Source: Phoronis australis
Taxonomy: Eukaryota; Phoronida; Phoronidae
Length of the DNA stretch: 62,000 nucleotides
NCBI GenBank assembly: GCA_002633005.1
Contig: NMRA01000341.1
Location: 203,474 to 265,473, forward strand
Direction: 5' to 3'
Shown: piece by piece, positions 1 through 11,000 of the stretch
Position numbering within the stretch: position 1 is the first letter of the stretch
Layout: each line of letters opens with the position of its first letter
Notes under the pieces: generated by a model
The model's database searches: none
What the model was told of the DNA's origin: nothing
Seen by the model: the letters and a program-made list of their open reading frames with translations, nothing else
Position numbers and translations under genes: made by a program

Positions 1-175
1 TTTGTTTATAAACTAGTCTGAAGTGGTCATATTTGAGCTTGTGCAATTTGTTATGTAATGATTTAATTATTATTAGGTGACTGAGTAAGCCCATTGAGGC
101 TGGGGGGTGTGGTGAATGATCTGTCTTTGATATTGTATTTACTGGTACCCTTATGTCACTATAATAAATAAATAC
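1..175 (+). mobile_element. LINE 3' end, copy 1 (family A tail)
   Basis: This stretch matches 2768-2945 along its whole length, with scattered substitutions. Both copies finish in an (ATAA)n-type tail. A family-specific 3' UTR followed by a short A-rich microsatellite is the signature of 5'-truncated non-LTR retrotransposons. The copy runs off the left edge of the window, so its 5' truncation point is not visible. Confidence 0.7.
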
Positions 176-944
176 ATACATACATACTAAGTTGTATAAT
201 GAAACTTGCGTAATGTATTCAGGTTTTAACTTGCTTAATGTAAATTTGTCAGTTGAACAAACTTTTATCCCTTGCATGCAGATGACCACTGAAATAACTA
301 GACTGCTTTCCATCATCAGTTTGGTACAAGGCTATGGTTCATTCATTGTCTATTTTGTGCAATATGATTCATTGTTGTACAGACTCTTTAAATTTGTAAC
401 GTGAACACAATAAAATGAAAAAAAGTTACTGTTTTACCCCAAAACTCATCAGTATTGCATGGAGCTTTGCCTTTTTTAAAAACTAGTTTCAAGGTCGTTG
501 CCTGGTCCCTAACTGTACCGCTATGTCTTGTCGAATAATCCGGCAGTACCGAATGTCGGTCATCAAGCAAACGTGTGGAAAGAAAGGGGATAAATGAGGG
601 GGAAATTCCATATCCGATATTAGATTATTGTTTATCTCTTTCTATCCACAAACATCGACAGTAGCCGTGTACCTTTAATCATTTTTACTGGCGATTTTTG
701 TATGGTGGTAAAATTTTACATCAGAATTAGGTGTGTGGCGGTCAGTTTGGGGACGATTATGAGTGGCAAGGCCAAAAAAGAGCATGGTGGGTCACCCAGA
801 GTTTTACATGCATAACAACACTGAATAGCATTCGGACATTCCAGTTCATGGAATGTGAAAATGCATGTAATTAATATGTTATTTTTTCGGTTGGAAAATG
901 CAGCTGCTGCAACAATGAGAACAGTCTAAATCAATTTATTCTTG
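176..944. other. Gene-free stretch, no recognised feature
   Basis: AT-rich DNA with no exon-like open frame bounded by convincing splice sites and no repeat shared with the rest of the window. It could be intron or 5' flank of the P2X gene. Confidence 0.5.
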
Positions 945-1115
945 GCGAACTTTTATGGAATTTTTTGTGAAACTAACCTCGATAGAGTTTGGAATGGGCT
1001 TTCAAAAATAGTTTCCATTTTTCGCTAAGACGTCTATTTTTTTAATTGTTTGACATTTTCTGATGGGGTTGTTCCTTCATTGACTGATTTTGATGCACTT
1101 TTGTTGGTTTGCCTA
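945..1115 (+). repeat. Partial copy of the ETS/YY1 repeat family
   Basis: The block around 'gggctttcaaaaatagtttc' and 'gacgtctattt' parallels 2040-2165 and 32580-32715. Only the 3' half of the family is recognisable here. Confidence 0.55.
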
Positions 1116-1829
1116 ATATTGAACAAGACTATAGCCTTTTACTTGCTCATTATTGATATTTGTCAAGTTCGTCTAGTGTCAGACAATTTCTCAAGACACA
1201 AAACATAACAATTTAACAATAAAATATATATATTACCTCTCAAACACACACACACAAAGCACACAAACTCATAATAATGATTGCCGATACTAGAATTGCT
1301 GTAGTTCCAATTAGGGTCTCAGTGTCTCTTTACGGTACTACTCATGCCACAACTTAGGCTTCTCAGCATCAGAGATTTTCACTGCTTGACAAATATTACG
1401 CCACCCAGCTTGACCAGCCTCCTGTTTGTTCGCATGCTACAGGTCGCATAGTTCGTCCGATCCACGTGAAATTTACACACAACCTGTAGTTCCAGAAGAG
1501 TTGGGAGTCCCTGTTGTTTTTCGTCACTATCAGATTCAAGATGGCAGGCATGGTGGCCATTTTGTATTCAAATTCAGATTCAAATGCTCATAAAAGCCAC
1601 AATTTTTGACGTACACAGCTAAAAACCAGTACGATTATTGTGCCAGACAAATGTGCGGTAAATCATTTACTTCTGGTTAAAAATGGCGGAAATATCGGCA
1701 ATTACACATTATTACGCAACTTGATTTTGCGATGAAAACGTTTTGTGCTGTAGAGGGTGAATTGTAGGACTAATTGCTTCGAAATGTTTCATGATTGTGT
1801 TGGTTTCCTGTAGCTGGTTATAATCAAGT

Positions 1830-2170
1830 GCTGCTAAACCGGAAGTTGTTTTCAAAATGGCGAATCTAATGCATTATCCTCAATTTTCAATCGTGCTGAT
1901 GTGCCATTTTGGTCGGAAAAAGGAAATGGTGTGAATTTTGCTTGTGGATTCTGTGAGGTATACTCTTTCAATCTTTCTCTGATTTACCGTTTTTGAGTTA
2001 TTTGACTTTCAATTTCAAAAAAATGCAAAATTAGATTTTTTTCAAAAAGTTTATGGAATTTTTTTAAACTACCCTGTCGGAGTTTTGAACGGGCTTTCAG
2101 AAGATACTTTTCATTTTTGAATTATTTGAGATTTTCTGATAACGCTATTCCTTTTTTGACGAATGTGATA
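1830..2170 (+). repeat. ETS/YY1 repeat family, longer copy
   Basis: Runs in parallel with 32290-32730. It opens with an ETS-like 'ACCGGAAGT' followed 8 bases on by an ATGGCG motif, then 'gagttatttgactttcaatt', then a shared 'gggctttcagaagata' block. Divergence between copies suggests an old dispersed element. Nothing in it looks coding. Confidence 0.6.
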
Positions 2171-2234
2171 AACTTGCTTTTGAGTTTAAAAAGTAATGCT
2201 TCAAATTAGCAAGTGTCAAAGTATGCTAGACCCT

Positions 2235-2396
2235 CTTTTAGCCTGTGAACAGATAGTTGCTCTTTTAGCCTGTGAACAGATAGTTGCTCTTTTAGCCTGT
2301 GAACAGATAGTTGCTCTTTTAGCCTGTGAACAGATAGTTGCTCTTTTAGCCTGTGAACAGATAGTTGCTCTTTTAGCCTGTGAACAGATAGTTGCT
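2235..2396 (+). repeat. 27-bp minisatellite, six copies
   Basis: Six perfect head-to-tail copies of a 27-bp unit beginning 'cttttagcctgtgaacagat'. Because 27 is divisible by three and the unit has no stop in one frame on each strand, it opens overlapping ORFs on both strands. Those ORFs are by-products. Perfect copy identity implies recent expansion. Confidence 0.95.
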
Positions 2397-2599
2397 CAAA
2401 TCTCTGAAACAAAATACTGCTTTGGTACTCTCATAATTGCTGTAGACTTCACACACTGCTGCAGTCTGCTAACATGACAAGCGTGTCAGGTTTCAAAAGG
2501 TTTTACTTAGTGTAGCAACGCCATTTCACAGGCATGCATTCACAGTGTTTACAACTTCCGTTGTAGCTCAATTGAGAGCAGGTATTCTACCATAGAGGT

Positions 2600-2950
2600 T
2601 GCGGTGGAGTGGTACTTTGGAATTCCTGTGAATGAACAGATTTGTCGTGTTTGTAGAAACGGAATTGAAGATGAAGATTATTTCATCTTTGAGATATATT
2701 CGACCAAAATAACTTGAAAGCTCTAGCGAAATTCATTCAAGTTGCTTTGCAGGTTAGGAGTAATTATTTGTTGATAAACTAGTCTGAAGTGGTCATATTT
2801 GAGTGTGTGCAATATGTTAGGTCATGGTTTAATTGTTATTATGTGACTGAGTTAGCCCATTGAGGCTGGGTGGTGTGGTGCATATTCTGTCTTTGGGACT
2901 GTGTTTACTGGCACCCTTTTGTCACTGTAATAAATAAATAAATAAATAAT
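2600..2950 (+). mobile_element. LINE 3' fragment (family A), with remains of the ORF2 end
   Basis: The short frame before the tail reads ICRVCRNGIEDEDYF, which resembles the C-terminal Cys-rich motif of many LINE ORF2 proteins (C-x-x-C followed by an IEDE-like acidic run). Stops follow within about 30 codons. From about 2768 the DNA matches 1-175 and ends in TAATAAATAAATAAATAA. This is a 5'-truncated, dead copy inserted on the + strand. Confidence 0.6.
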
Positions 2951-2989
2951 AATAATTCAGCTTCCATGTGGAGAACAGATTTGGAATTA

Positions 2990-3792
2990 GTTTACCAGAA
3001 GTGGAGGGAGGGTTGGTCGCATAGTATTGTGCAAAGAAACAATTCATGGGATTCCAGAGCTCACTATCTAACACCCCTGCTACTTACTAGCTGACTAATC
3101 CATTTCCAAAAACATTCCAATTGTCTGCCTTAGGAAAGTATAAGGTGATGAAGTGAGCGCAAAACTGAACACTCTCTCTGCAGATGCCAAATCTGCACCT
3201 TCCTTGATAACCTTTAAAAGAATGATAAGAAATCGATTTAACTTCATGTAGATGTGTTCTGTTTAGCAAACTTACATTCAGTATCCCCATATCGGGCTAT
3301 TTCTTATTTATGTGCATATAATTATGTGCATATGTGTGTATGTAGTTGCGTATTCATATGAATGTTAACTTTGTATTTATGTATGTACGTATGTATGTGT
3401 GTTGTTTATGTATATGTATTTATGTATTTGTACGGATAAGAGTGCATATGTATACAATGTATATATATGACAATGTTATGTCTTACTTTTATTAATTATT
3501 TATTGTCTGTTTTTTAATTATTTATGTTTATTTTAGTTAATCATCTTGTCTTACTTTCTTTATCTTCTATTTATCATTTTTATATTTTTTATTTTTTATT
3601 TTGTTTCATCGTTTTTTCCATGTTAATTTCTAGTTCTTTACTGATTATTTAAATATTGTCTTTCATTTTGTAATTCTGTTAGATTGTCTTATTGTCTGTA
3701 TGTTTTTACCGAGGGCCCCCATGGAAAGCAGTGTGAACTGATGGGACTACCCTCGTTGTAAATATTACATTATAATGAATAAATAAAAAACA
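2990..3792 (+). mobile_element. LINE 3' fragment (family B)
   Basis: The end of a decayed reading frame around 3180-3252 reads like a LINE ORF2 C-terminus (SLITFKRMIRNRFNF then stop). A T-rich 3' UTR follows, then the tail block 'ggaaagcagtgtgaactgat' and a TAAATAAA-type end near 3790. The same tail block recurs at 16265-16335 and 54300-54382, which defines a second LINE family. Confidence 0.55.
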
Positions 3793-3795
3793 TGA

Positions 3796-4455
3796 TATTG
3801 TCCACATAGGTTTCATTATTAGATTTATGGGACAGTGTACAAATATTTATACGTATGAAATTATTTAATATTTTATCCTTGGTAATGAAGTTATTTAAGG
3901 TCAGATTTCAAAATCGGTGTAGCCATTCTGTTCACCAGATTTGTTCATTTGCAGTAAAGCCAAGTTAGAAGGTTCCAAGTACTTTACTGTACTTGTCAAG
4001 AACAGCATATTGTTCCCTAAGCATACAGTCAACAATAAGAGGTAACGATTTGGCAGATATTGTTTGTATCAATCTGTGATTTTGTAGACACTTTACATAC
4101 AATTAGTACACTGTCATTGGCATAATTAAAAATATCAAAGCCCCTATTTCTCTATCGCCAGTTCAAATGACCCAGTAGTTAAGTGAAAACAAATCTCTCT
4201 GGAATCAGAACCATGGAAGTGGCTGATCATTACTTTCATTGTTAGACTAATGTCTGAAGATTTGCGTGATATAGCATTGGCTGAGACATGTATTCTTATT
4301 GAGCACTAGCATCATTTGCCCAAGGGAAAAGCTGAAGTGATATTCCCTCAATTCTGTTACCTCAAGCAGCATGTCTAAAATTCCAACAGCCCTCATTGCT
4401 GTTTAATTGTGAAGCAGTGAGCTTGTGTTAAGTGTCAGTGTAATGCTGGATTTAA
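3796..4455. other. Gene-free stretch upstream of the P2X exons
   Basis: No exon with P2X-like sequence was found here although the preceding coding part of P2X must lie upstream. No repeat shared with other parts of the window was recognised. Confidence 0.4.
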
Positions 4456-4460
4456 CTTGG

Positions 4461-4849
4461 GCCCGGTCTCCAATCTTTTTACTCGAAATGGAACTCGAAG
4501 TTAGGTTTGGCATTTTCTACTCTACTTTTGGGAGAACTCAAGATAAGTGTCTATCACTCTATGCTCGAGTACACAATAACTTATGTAGATAATTTATTAC
4601 CCTTAGTTCACAGTTTGTAAACCCAATATTCAAGCAATGATTTCGAGTTTGAACTTGAAATTTTGAGTATTTACTCGAGTTTGTAGCACGAATATAAGTG
4701 TCTTCAAGGGAAAACTTGAACTAGAAACTCCTATGCATAAACTATAATGTATTCGAGCACAGTCTGATAACCAATTATCTTAAGTTCGCACATAAGAGCA
4801 GAGAAGTTGCCAAAAATAGTTTCGAGTTCGTTTCGATTAGAGACCAGGC
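4461..4849. mobile_element. MITE with about 110-bp inverted repeats and 5-bp target duplication
   Basis: The left end GCCCGGTCTCCAATC mirrors the right end, which reads GCCTGGTCTCTAATC on the opposite strand. Similarity of the arms continues inward for about 110 bp. The direct repeat CTTGG flanks it at 4456-4460 and 4850-4854. The 389-bp size, lack of an ORF and long arms fit a non-autonomous DNA transposon. The superfamily is not assigned. It sits just 54 bases upstream of a P2X splice acceptor. Confidence 0.8.
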
Positions 4850-4907
4850 CTTGGTGTATCCAGGGTGAGTGGAGAAAGTGTTGATTTAACTGAATATTAA
4901 TTTCCAG

Positions 4908-5049
4908 GGTAAACATTTTGAAAACCAGTAACTCCACCTATCTGAAGAACTGCAATTATGATGATGTTGATAATGAATACTGTCCCATCTTTGAACTTAA
5001 TTACATTGTGAACAAGTCAGGAGCTGATTACAACGAGGTGGCCAAGAAG
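4908..5049 (+). CDS. P2RX: P2X exon: first conserved Cys pair
   Basis: Acceptor TTTCCAG ends at 4907; one base completes the previous codon, then 47 codons run to AAG|GTAAAT. Contains [14 protein letters not shown] and EYCPIFEL, the P2X segment with one conserved disulfide. Two NST/NKS sequons are possible glycosylation sites. Confidence 0.92.
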
Positions 5050-8000
5050 GTAAATTTAATAAGAGAACCTGCATGTATCAATTAGGCAAATGGTCTTAAA
5101 GGTGTATTTGCATGCTCCTAACTATGGTAATACGTAGAATGAACTAAACAACAATGTTATTTCAACATAGTGTAGGCTAAGCAAAGTGCATTTGTATGCT
5201 TTGACAACTTGTAAATTCTACAAATAGGTGACCTTTGCATTAATGACATATCTCGCGGGCTCACATAGCTCCCAGTGTTATTGCTCAGCACCATGTCACT
5301 ATACTTACTGAACAGTGTTCAGTCATTTGCGACAGATAATTTTTACCCCAAAACTCCTTCTTAAAAACATTCGGCAATTGTCAACCTGTTTAATATTCAC
5401 GTTGCCGCCAAATGTTGTGTTTTTAACTAATTTGGTCTAGCAATTACAGAGATTAGGACTTAAGCCTGCAAGTTCCACTTAAGCTGGGGACATGACTTGT
5501 CACAAATTTTAAAATTGGTGTCATATTGATATTTCTTTGGTTGACCTAACTCCAAAAAATGAAATTTAATTGCGTCAAAGTCTCTTTATAACAAAAAGTC
5601 GAGCAATCTGACACACCTCTGTCGCCAAGCTTGCTCAGAAACTTACCCACGTTCCAGGTATAATAAAAGCCTTCAAGGGTCTAGTAGTGTGACCCAGCGA
5701 GACTCGAACCCACAACCTCTAGTAAAGAAAGCAGGCACCAATCACTCTAGGCCATACTGCTTCCTAAAAATCCAGTCTGTTATCATTCACATTTGGTTCA
5801 AACATCTTGTGCTTTGGAAAGGCTGTTCTAAACTCGTTGTTTGAATAACCTTGAAGTTGTTGTTACCAGCTCCTGCGATACTGTGGCCATTACTTCCAGT
5901 AGTTCACATTTAATCCCTTCTTTATATTTTGGTCATATATTAACTCATTTCTCAATCCAGGGTGCTGTGTTCTCCATCCGTATACACTGGGAGTGTAATC
6001 TGGACTATGACATCAGTGCATGTAAGCCACAGTATTCATTTTCACGTTTAGACCTCAACGATACCATTGCACCAGGTTATAACTTCAGGTGAGTGCATAC
6101 ATGATGCCGTGACATTTTTGGTAGTTTGACCATATATCGAAGATGTGACTAGTAGAATTCGAGTCTGTGAGGTTTCTTCACACCTTACGATATCACTGAT
6201 CAACAGCAATCCTTAGACATATATCACAAATATGGCATACAATGGAAAAGTTGCGAAATATACAAACAATATACAAATTAAAAGCACTATGTACGTGGAA
6301 ACGGGGAAATGTCTCATGCTTATATATGCTTTTCTAAACAAAAATTTGAATAGCCATTTGTTAGAGATGTTGGAAATATAACTCATCATTTATTAGATGG
6401 TTAAGAACTATTAATATCCCTTACAAAGTCACTGAAACAACTAAAATGCTGGTAAAAACATTAAATTTTTATCGGGGACAACACCTGAAACAGTTAATGA
6501 TTTCTGAAACTGTTTATTTCCAGGTATGCCAACTACTACAAAGAGGACGGCGTTGATTACAGAACCTTGTATAAAGCGTACGGTCTTCGGTTTTATGTGC
6601 AGGTCACAGGTCGGGGTGGCAAGTTCAATTTTGTTCCATTCCTCATCAATGTTGGCAGTGGTCTCGCCCTCCTGTCCATTGTAAGTCTGTCCGCGTGTTT
6701 GTAAGTCTGTATGCCATTTTGTTAATACACTTGACTGTAAGTCTGTCTTCCAGGTTGTTAGTCAGTCTACCTGTTTGTAAGTTTGCCTGACTGTTTTGCA
6801 ACAGTGTCTGCCTGTTTGTAAGTCTGTCTGCCTGTTTGTAAGTCTGTCTAGTGTTCTTATGTCTATCTCTTTCTCTGGCAGTGAATCCATTTACTCAATG
6901 TTCAGCGTACATTTTTGTCTGAACCATGTATTTCTATTGTCTAGTCTGTTTCTGTCTTTACATGACTGTATGTTTGTCTGTCTGCCTTAATTTTGTTTCA
7001 GTTCTTACTTTATTTTATCTACAAGCAATAAGTATTTAGAGATACTTTGTGTGTTGTTATATCTTATTTGTGAAGATTTTTTTATGGGAACATTGCTTGA
7101 GATTTCAACGCTCTGTAAATTGATTTTAAAGTTTATACGCTATTCACTTGATTTAGTTATTTTATTGTAGGCTACAGTGATTTCCGATGTTGTGATGCTG
7201 TATATATTCAAGAGGCGACAGTTTTATAAACAGAAAAAGTATAAATACGTGGAGGAAAGTCAGTTTGAGGTATGTTGGTTAAGTCATCAGCAGGGATTGA
7301 CTGATCAAGTGGCACTTCAAAATTTTGTCAATTTATGGTCACAGTGATGATGTTTGGAAATCTATGCAAGCTGTGAAAGCAATGGATTCTTTTTGCTCTA
7401 GTCTTATATCAATCAATTGAGGTATTATCACTGTCGATAACCTTACTATCTCTATTTAGTTATTAACTCCATCAACACAGTTGATATCTTTATCAATAGA
7501 CATAGTGTCCCTGTTAATTGTAGAGTTGTTAACTAAAGTCTATAGCAGAGTATTAATAACTCTTATAGAGATAGTAAGTCCATCTAGATACTATCTTGAG
7601 CAATATAAGTCCATATGAGTCACCCTTGCTGCCAGGGTAACATTTTCTAAGCTTAAATAAGTTACTCTCTGGTGCTGGGGAGTGACTTTTTTGGCACACA
7701 ATAAGCCCAACTAAATTACCCTGTATAAGTGACTATTAAGCTGCTATGACTTAGATCAAATCCCATTCAAAAACTTCGAATCAGATAGCTTAAAAGTGAC
7801 TTGCCGTAGGCATTGTGAATAGTATGATGCAAGTCGCTTTTAGTTATGGTGTCCTGTGAATCGTTCCCCTATGACTTTTCATTAGCTTAAATTTGGCTTG
7901 TGTGGTGGCATGAAAGTGACTTACTTGAGACTTAAATGAGGCTTACGTTATAGTTGGATGGTAGATGCTTGTCTCCTGCTTAGGCTTTGCATCCCTTATT

Positions 8001-11000
8001 GAACTCTCAAACCCTGCTTCATCCTATAACTCTGTATGTAACTCTAAAGTTGGGTCTGACTTACAACCGTCACAATCATTTTATGCTTCCACATATTTAT
8101 GTGTGGATGCATTAAGGTGTTGTCTCTGTTTGTCCGCCTGTTTCGGCGTGCGGCATACGTTTCTTTATCAACAAAACCCAACGAAAATCTCGAGATGGGC
8201 CGAAAGCTAGTGATATAGTAACTTTACATGATTATTCATTGTGTTTATGTCATATTCATCAAGATAGGTTCGTTTCTGTACTGACTGCCGGTGTGCCCCT
8301 AAGTGGCAGTTTTATTTTTTGTTTGCCTCCGTTACTTCAGAGCTCTCTGATGGATTCTCATGAAACTTAGGAGATAGGCATAGCGTCGACACTTGCTCTC
8401 TTTTGGATGGAGTGACTTCTGACAACTACGATTACCATATACTTTTTTCGTTTTCCTTTGTATATTCAGAGTTCCTTCGCTGATTTTCATGTAACATGAT
8501 GGCAAATTGCCGTCAGAATCTTCCCATTTTTGTGCGCACTCTTTACTGTATATGACCTAGTGGCCATTTTTGTTATTTAATTTTGAGTTTGGTTGTTGGT
8601 GTTTGCCTCTCTTTTGGCTAAATCAAACTGAGAGTCATTAATGTCCCAAGTGGAAAGAGCATGGCTGACGAGGATTTTTGAACACATTCAACTGCTGTGG
8701 CACCCCCTTGTGGTAGTTTGATTTTTTTACCAGGCCAAATTTCATAGAGGTCCATCAAGGCTCAATGCAAGTTCCTTGATGTATCTTCAAGAAATTTGAT
8801 GTGACTACAGCTGACATGGATACCGAGACAAACCCGACTATGCCAGAGTCACCTAGTGGCAATTTATGTTTTTGTTTGCATTTTCCTTGATGTCTGCCAA
8901 GTTCCTTCATGGATGTCTATGAAATTTTGTAAATAAATTACTATTACTATAAATACTACTGCTATTATTAAATTTACTATTCACGGGAATGAGTAAAATA
9001 ATGATTATGTCTTGTATCTGCTCTGTATGTGATGCACATGGTGGGTGCACTACCGGACCGATATCCACGGCTCGCGCTACTCGATTGCTTTCTGCGATTC
9101 GCTGTACCGGGCTGCTTCAGGTTTTCGGGGCAGTCGCGAATAAAATGTCCGGTCTGGTTACAGCGATAACATCGTCGATTGTCCTTAAACGCAGGCTGCC
9201 TCGGCTCGGCGACAAAATTCACACTTCCTGATTTCATAACCAAAGCATCCTTATCATGATACGACCTCACTATCTGGACAAGTTTTTCTAGAGTCAAGTC
9301 TGTTTCATTATACAGCTTGCTCTTCAAGTGTTTGTTCGTAATGTATGTGAGTACTTTGTCCCTTACTTGATTATTTGTCTCTGTATAATCTGTCACTCCG
9401 TCAACCGTTCGCTCATACGAGCAGTCCTTCACTAAAATCTTCAACCGTGTGATGTATTGATCGATCGTCTCTCCAGTCTGGGGCTCACACAACATGAACT
9501 TTTGTCGTGCCATTGGTATGTTCTTTTTACATTTAAAATGCTTATTGAGCGCCGCAACGGCAGACTCGTAAGTGTTTCCCGTATCTTCGAGTGTTCTAAA
9601 AACGTCCCTGACATCCGGTCCGCCCAAGTGTAGCAACAGAGCTCGCTTCTGATTTCCGTCCGATACCCCAGACGCCGCGGTGAACAAGCCGAACTCGTCG
9701 ATCCAGCGCTTCCATTTTTGCTCGATATTCTCGGGCTCGCCCTCCACACTAAACTGTCCAACTGCCGGTAAACCTCCGAGACAAACAGCCATCACTTATA
9801 TATGTTCGGAGTTTATCCTCGTCGCCAAAATGGTGTCGTATTCTCTAATAAAACAAGTCTCTGATAAAGTGAACTTTCTATTCAGCCATCTTGCCACGTA
9901 GTATTCTCTACTCAAAAACGAGGATTCACAATAACCCGGATGTAGTCACAAACACTACATATGTGATGCACATGGTGGGTGCATATAAACATGCGCTGTA
10001 TGTTGTCGTATTCTCTAATAAAACAAGTCTCTGATAAAGTGAACTTTCTATTCAGCCATCTTGCCACGTAGTATTCTCTACTCAAAAACGAGGATTCACA
10101 ATAACCCGGATGTAGTCACAAACACTACATCTGCCACCAACTTATTTAAGAAAAAACACTTCATACTTTAAAGCAGAAACTTATCAAACAACAAAACATT
10201 AACATGGACTTTTTAAACAAACTTTATGACTATAAAGTCAAGTTGGAAAGAGATGGAAATATTTCAGAAATTAAAATCATTTGTAAAATAGATGCAGTAG
10301 TTAACAATTAGTTTTTTTTTTACTGACTAATCGACTGGAACTATAACGTGAAACATTTTTAGTTTTAACTAGGAAAACACATAGTCACTAAGGTGTTTTG
10401 GCATCGAAGGGACACGGGATGACCTACGAAGTGTAGGAGTGTCAGAGGACACTTGCTCAGAAGAAGGTTCTGACTGAGACGGGGCACGGGAGGGTCAACG
10501 AAGTGTCGGAGTGTCAGAGGACACCTGCTCAGAAGACGATTCTGATTGAGACGGGGAAACGGAGGTCTTTTCAGGTACCACAGCATCCTCGATAATAGGC
10601 AAGTTCTCATTGGAAGCAACCTCAGGAACTTTGGATTCCACTGAATCAGGAACATACTTCTTCAAATGGGCAGAGTTTCTCATCTTCTGGACACCATCTT
10701 CCCCCTCAATAATGACAGAGTTACCAGTCTTTTGAGTCACTTTGTATGGAGTCGATTCGAAACTTGGTGACAGTTTGTCTTGACGCCTGTGCTGCTTTAA
10801 CAATACGAAATCGCCTTCAACTATGTCAGAGGCCTCAGCATGTCTTTTGGAGTCAGCGTACTCCTTCTGCATCAGCTTTGCCTTAGCATCCCGGTCATAC
10901 AGTAATGATCTCCATTCGGCCTCTACAAGGGGGTGGTCTGATACAGGGTATAGCAAGGGCAACTTATCACGTAACTTTCGGTTCATAAGGAGTTCTGCTG

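Noticed and set aside
2196-2477. 93-aa ORF with a nine-residue repeat
   Set aside because: It exists only because the 27-bp minisatellite lacks stops; the opposite strand is open as well.
5687-5762. Working tRNA gene
   Set aside because: A and B boxes are good, but acceptor and anticodon stems do not pair; treated as a SINE head.
9441-9761. 106-aa - strand ORF
   Set aside because: Shadow of gag in another frame.
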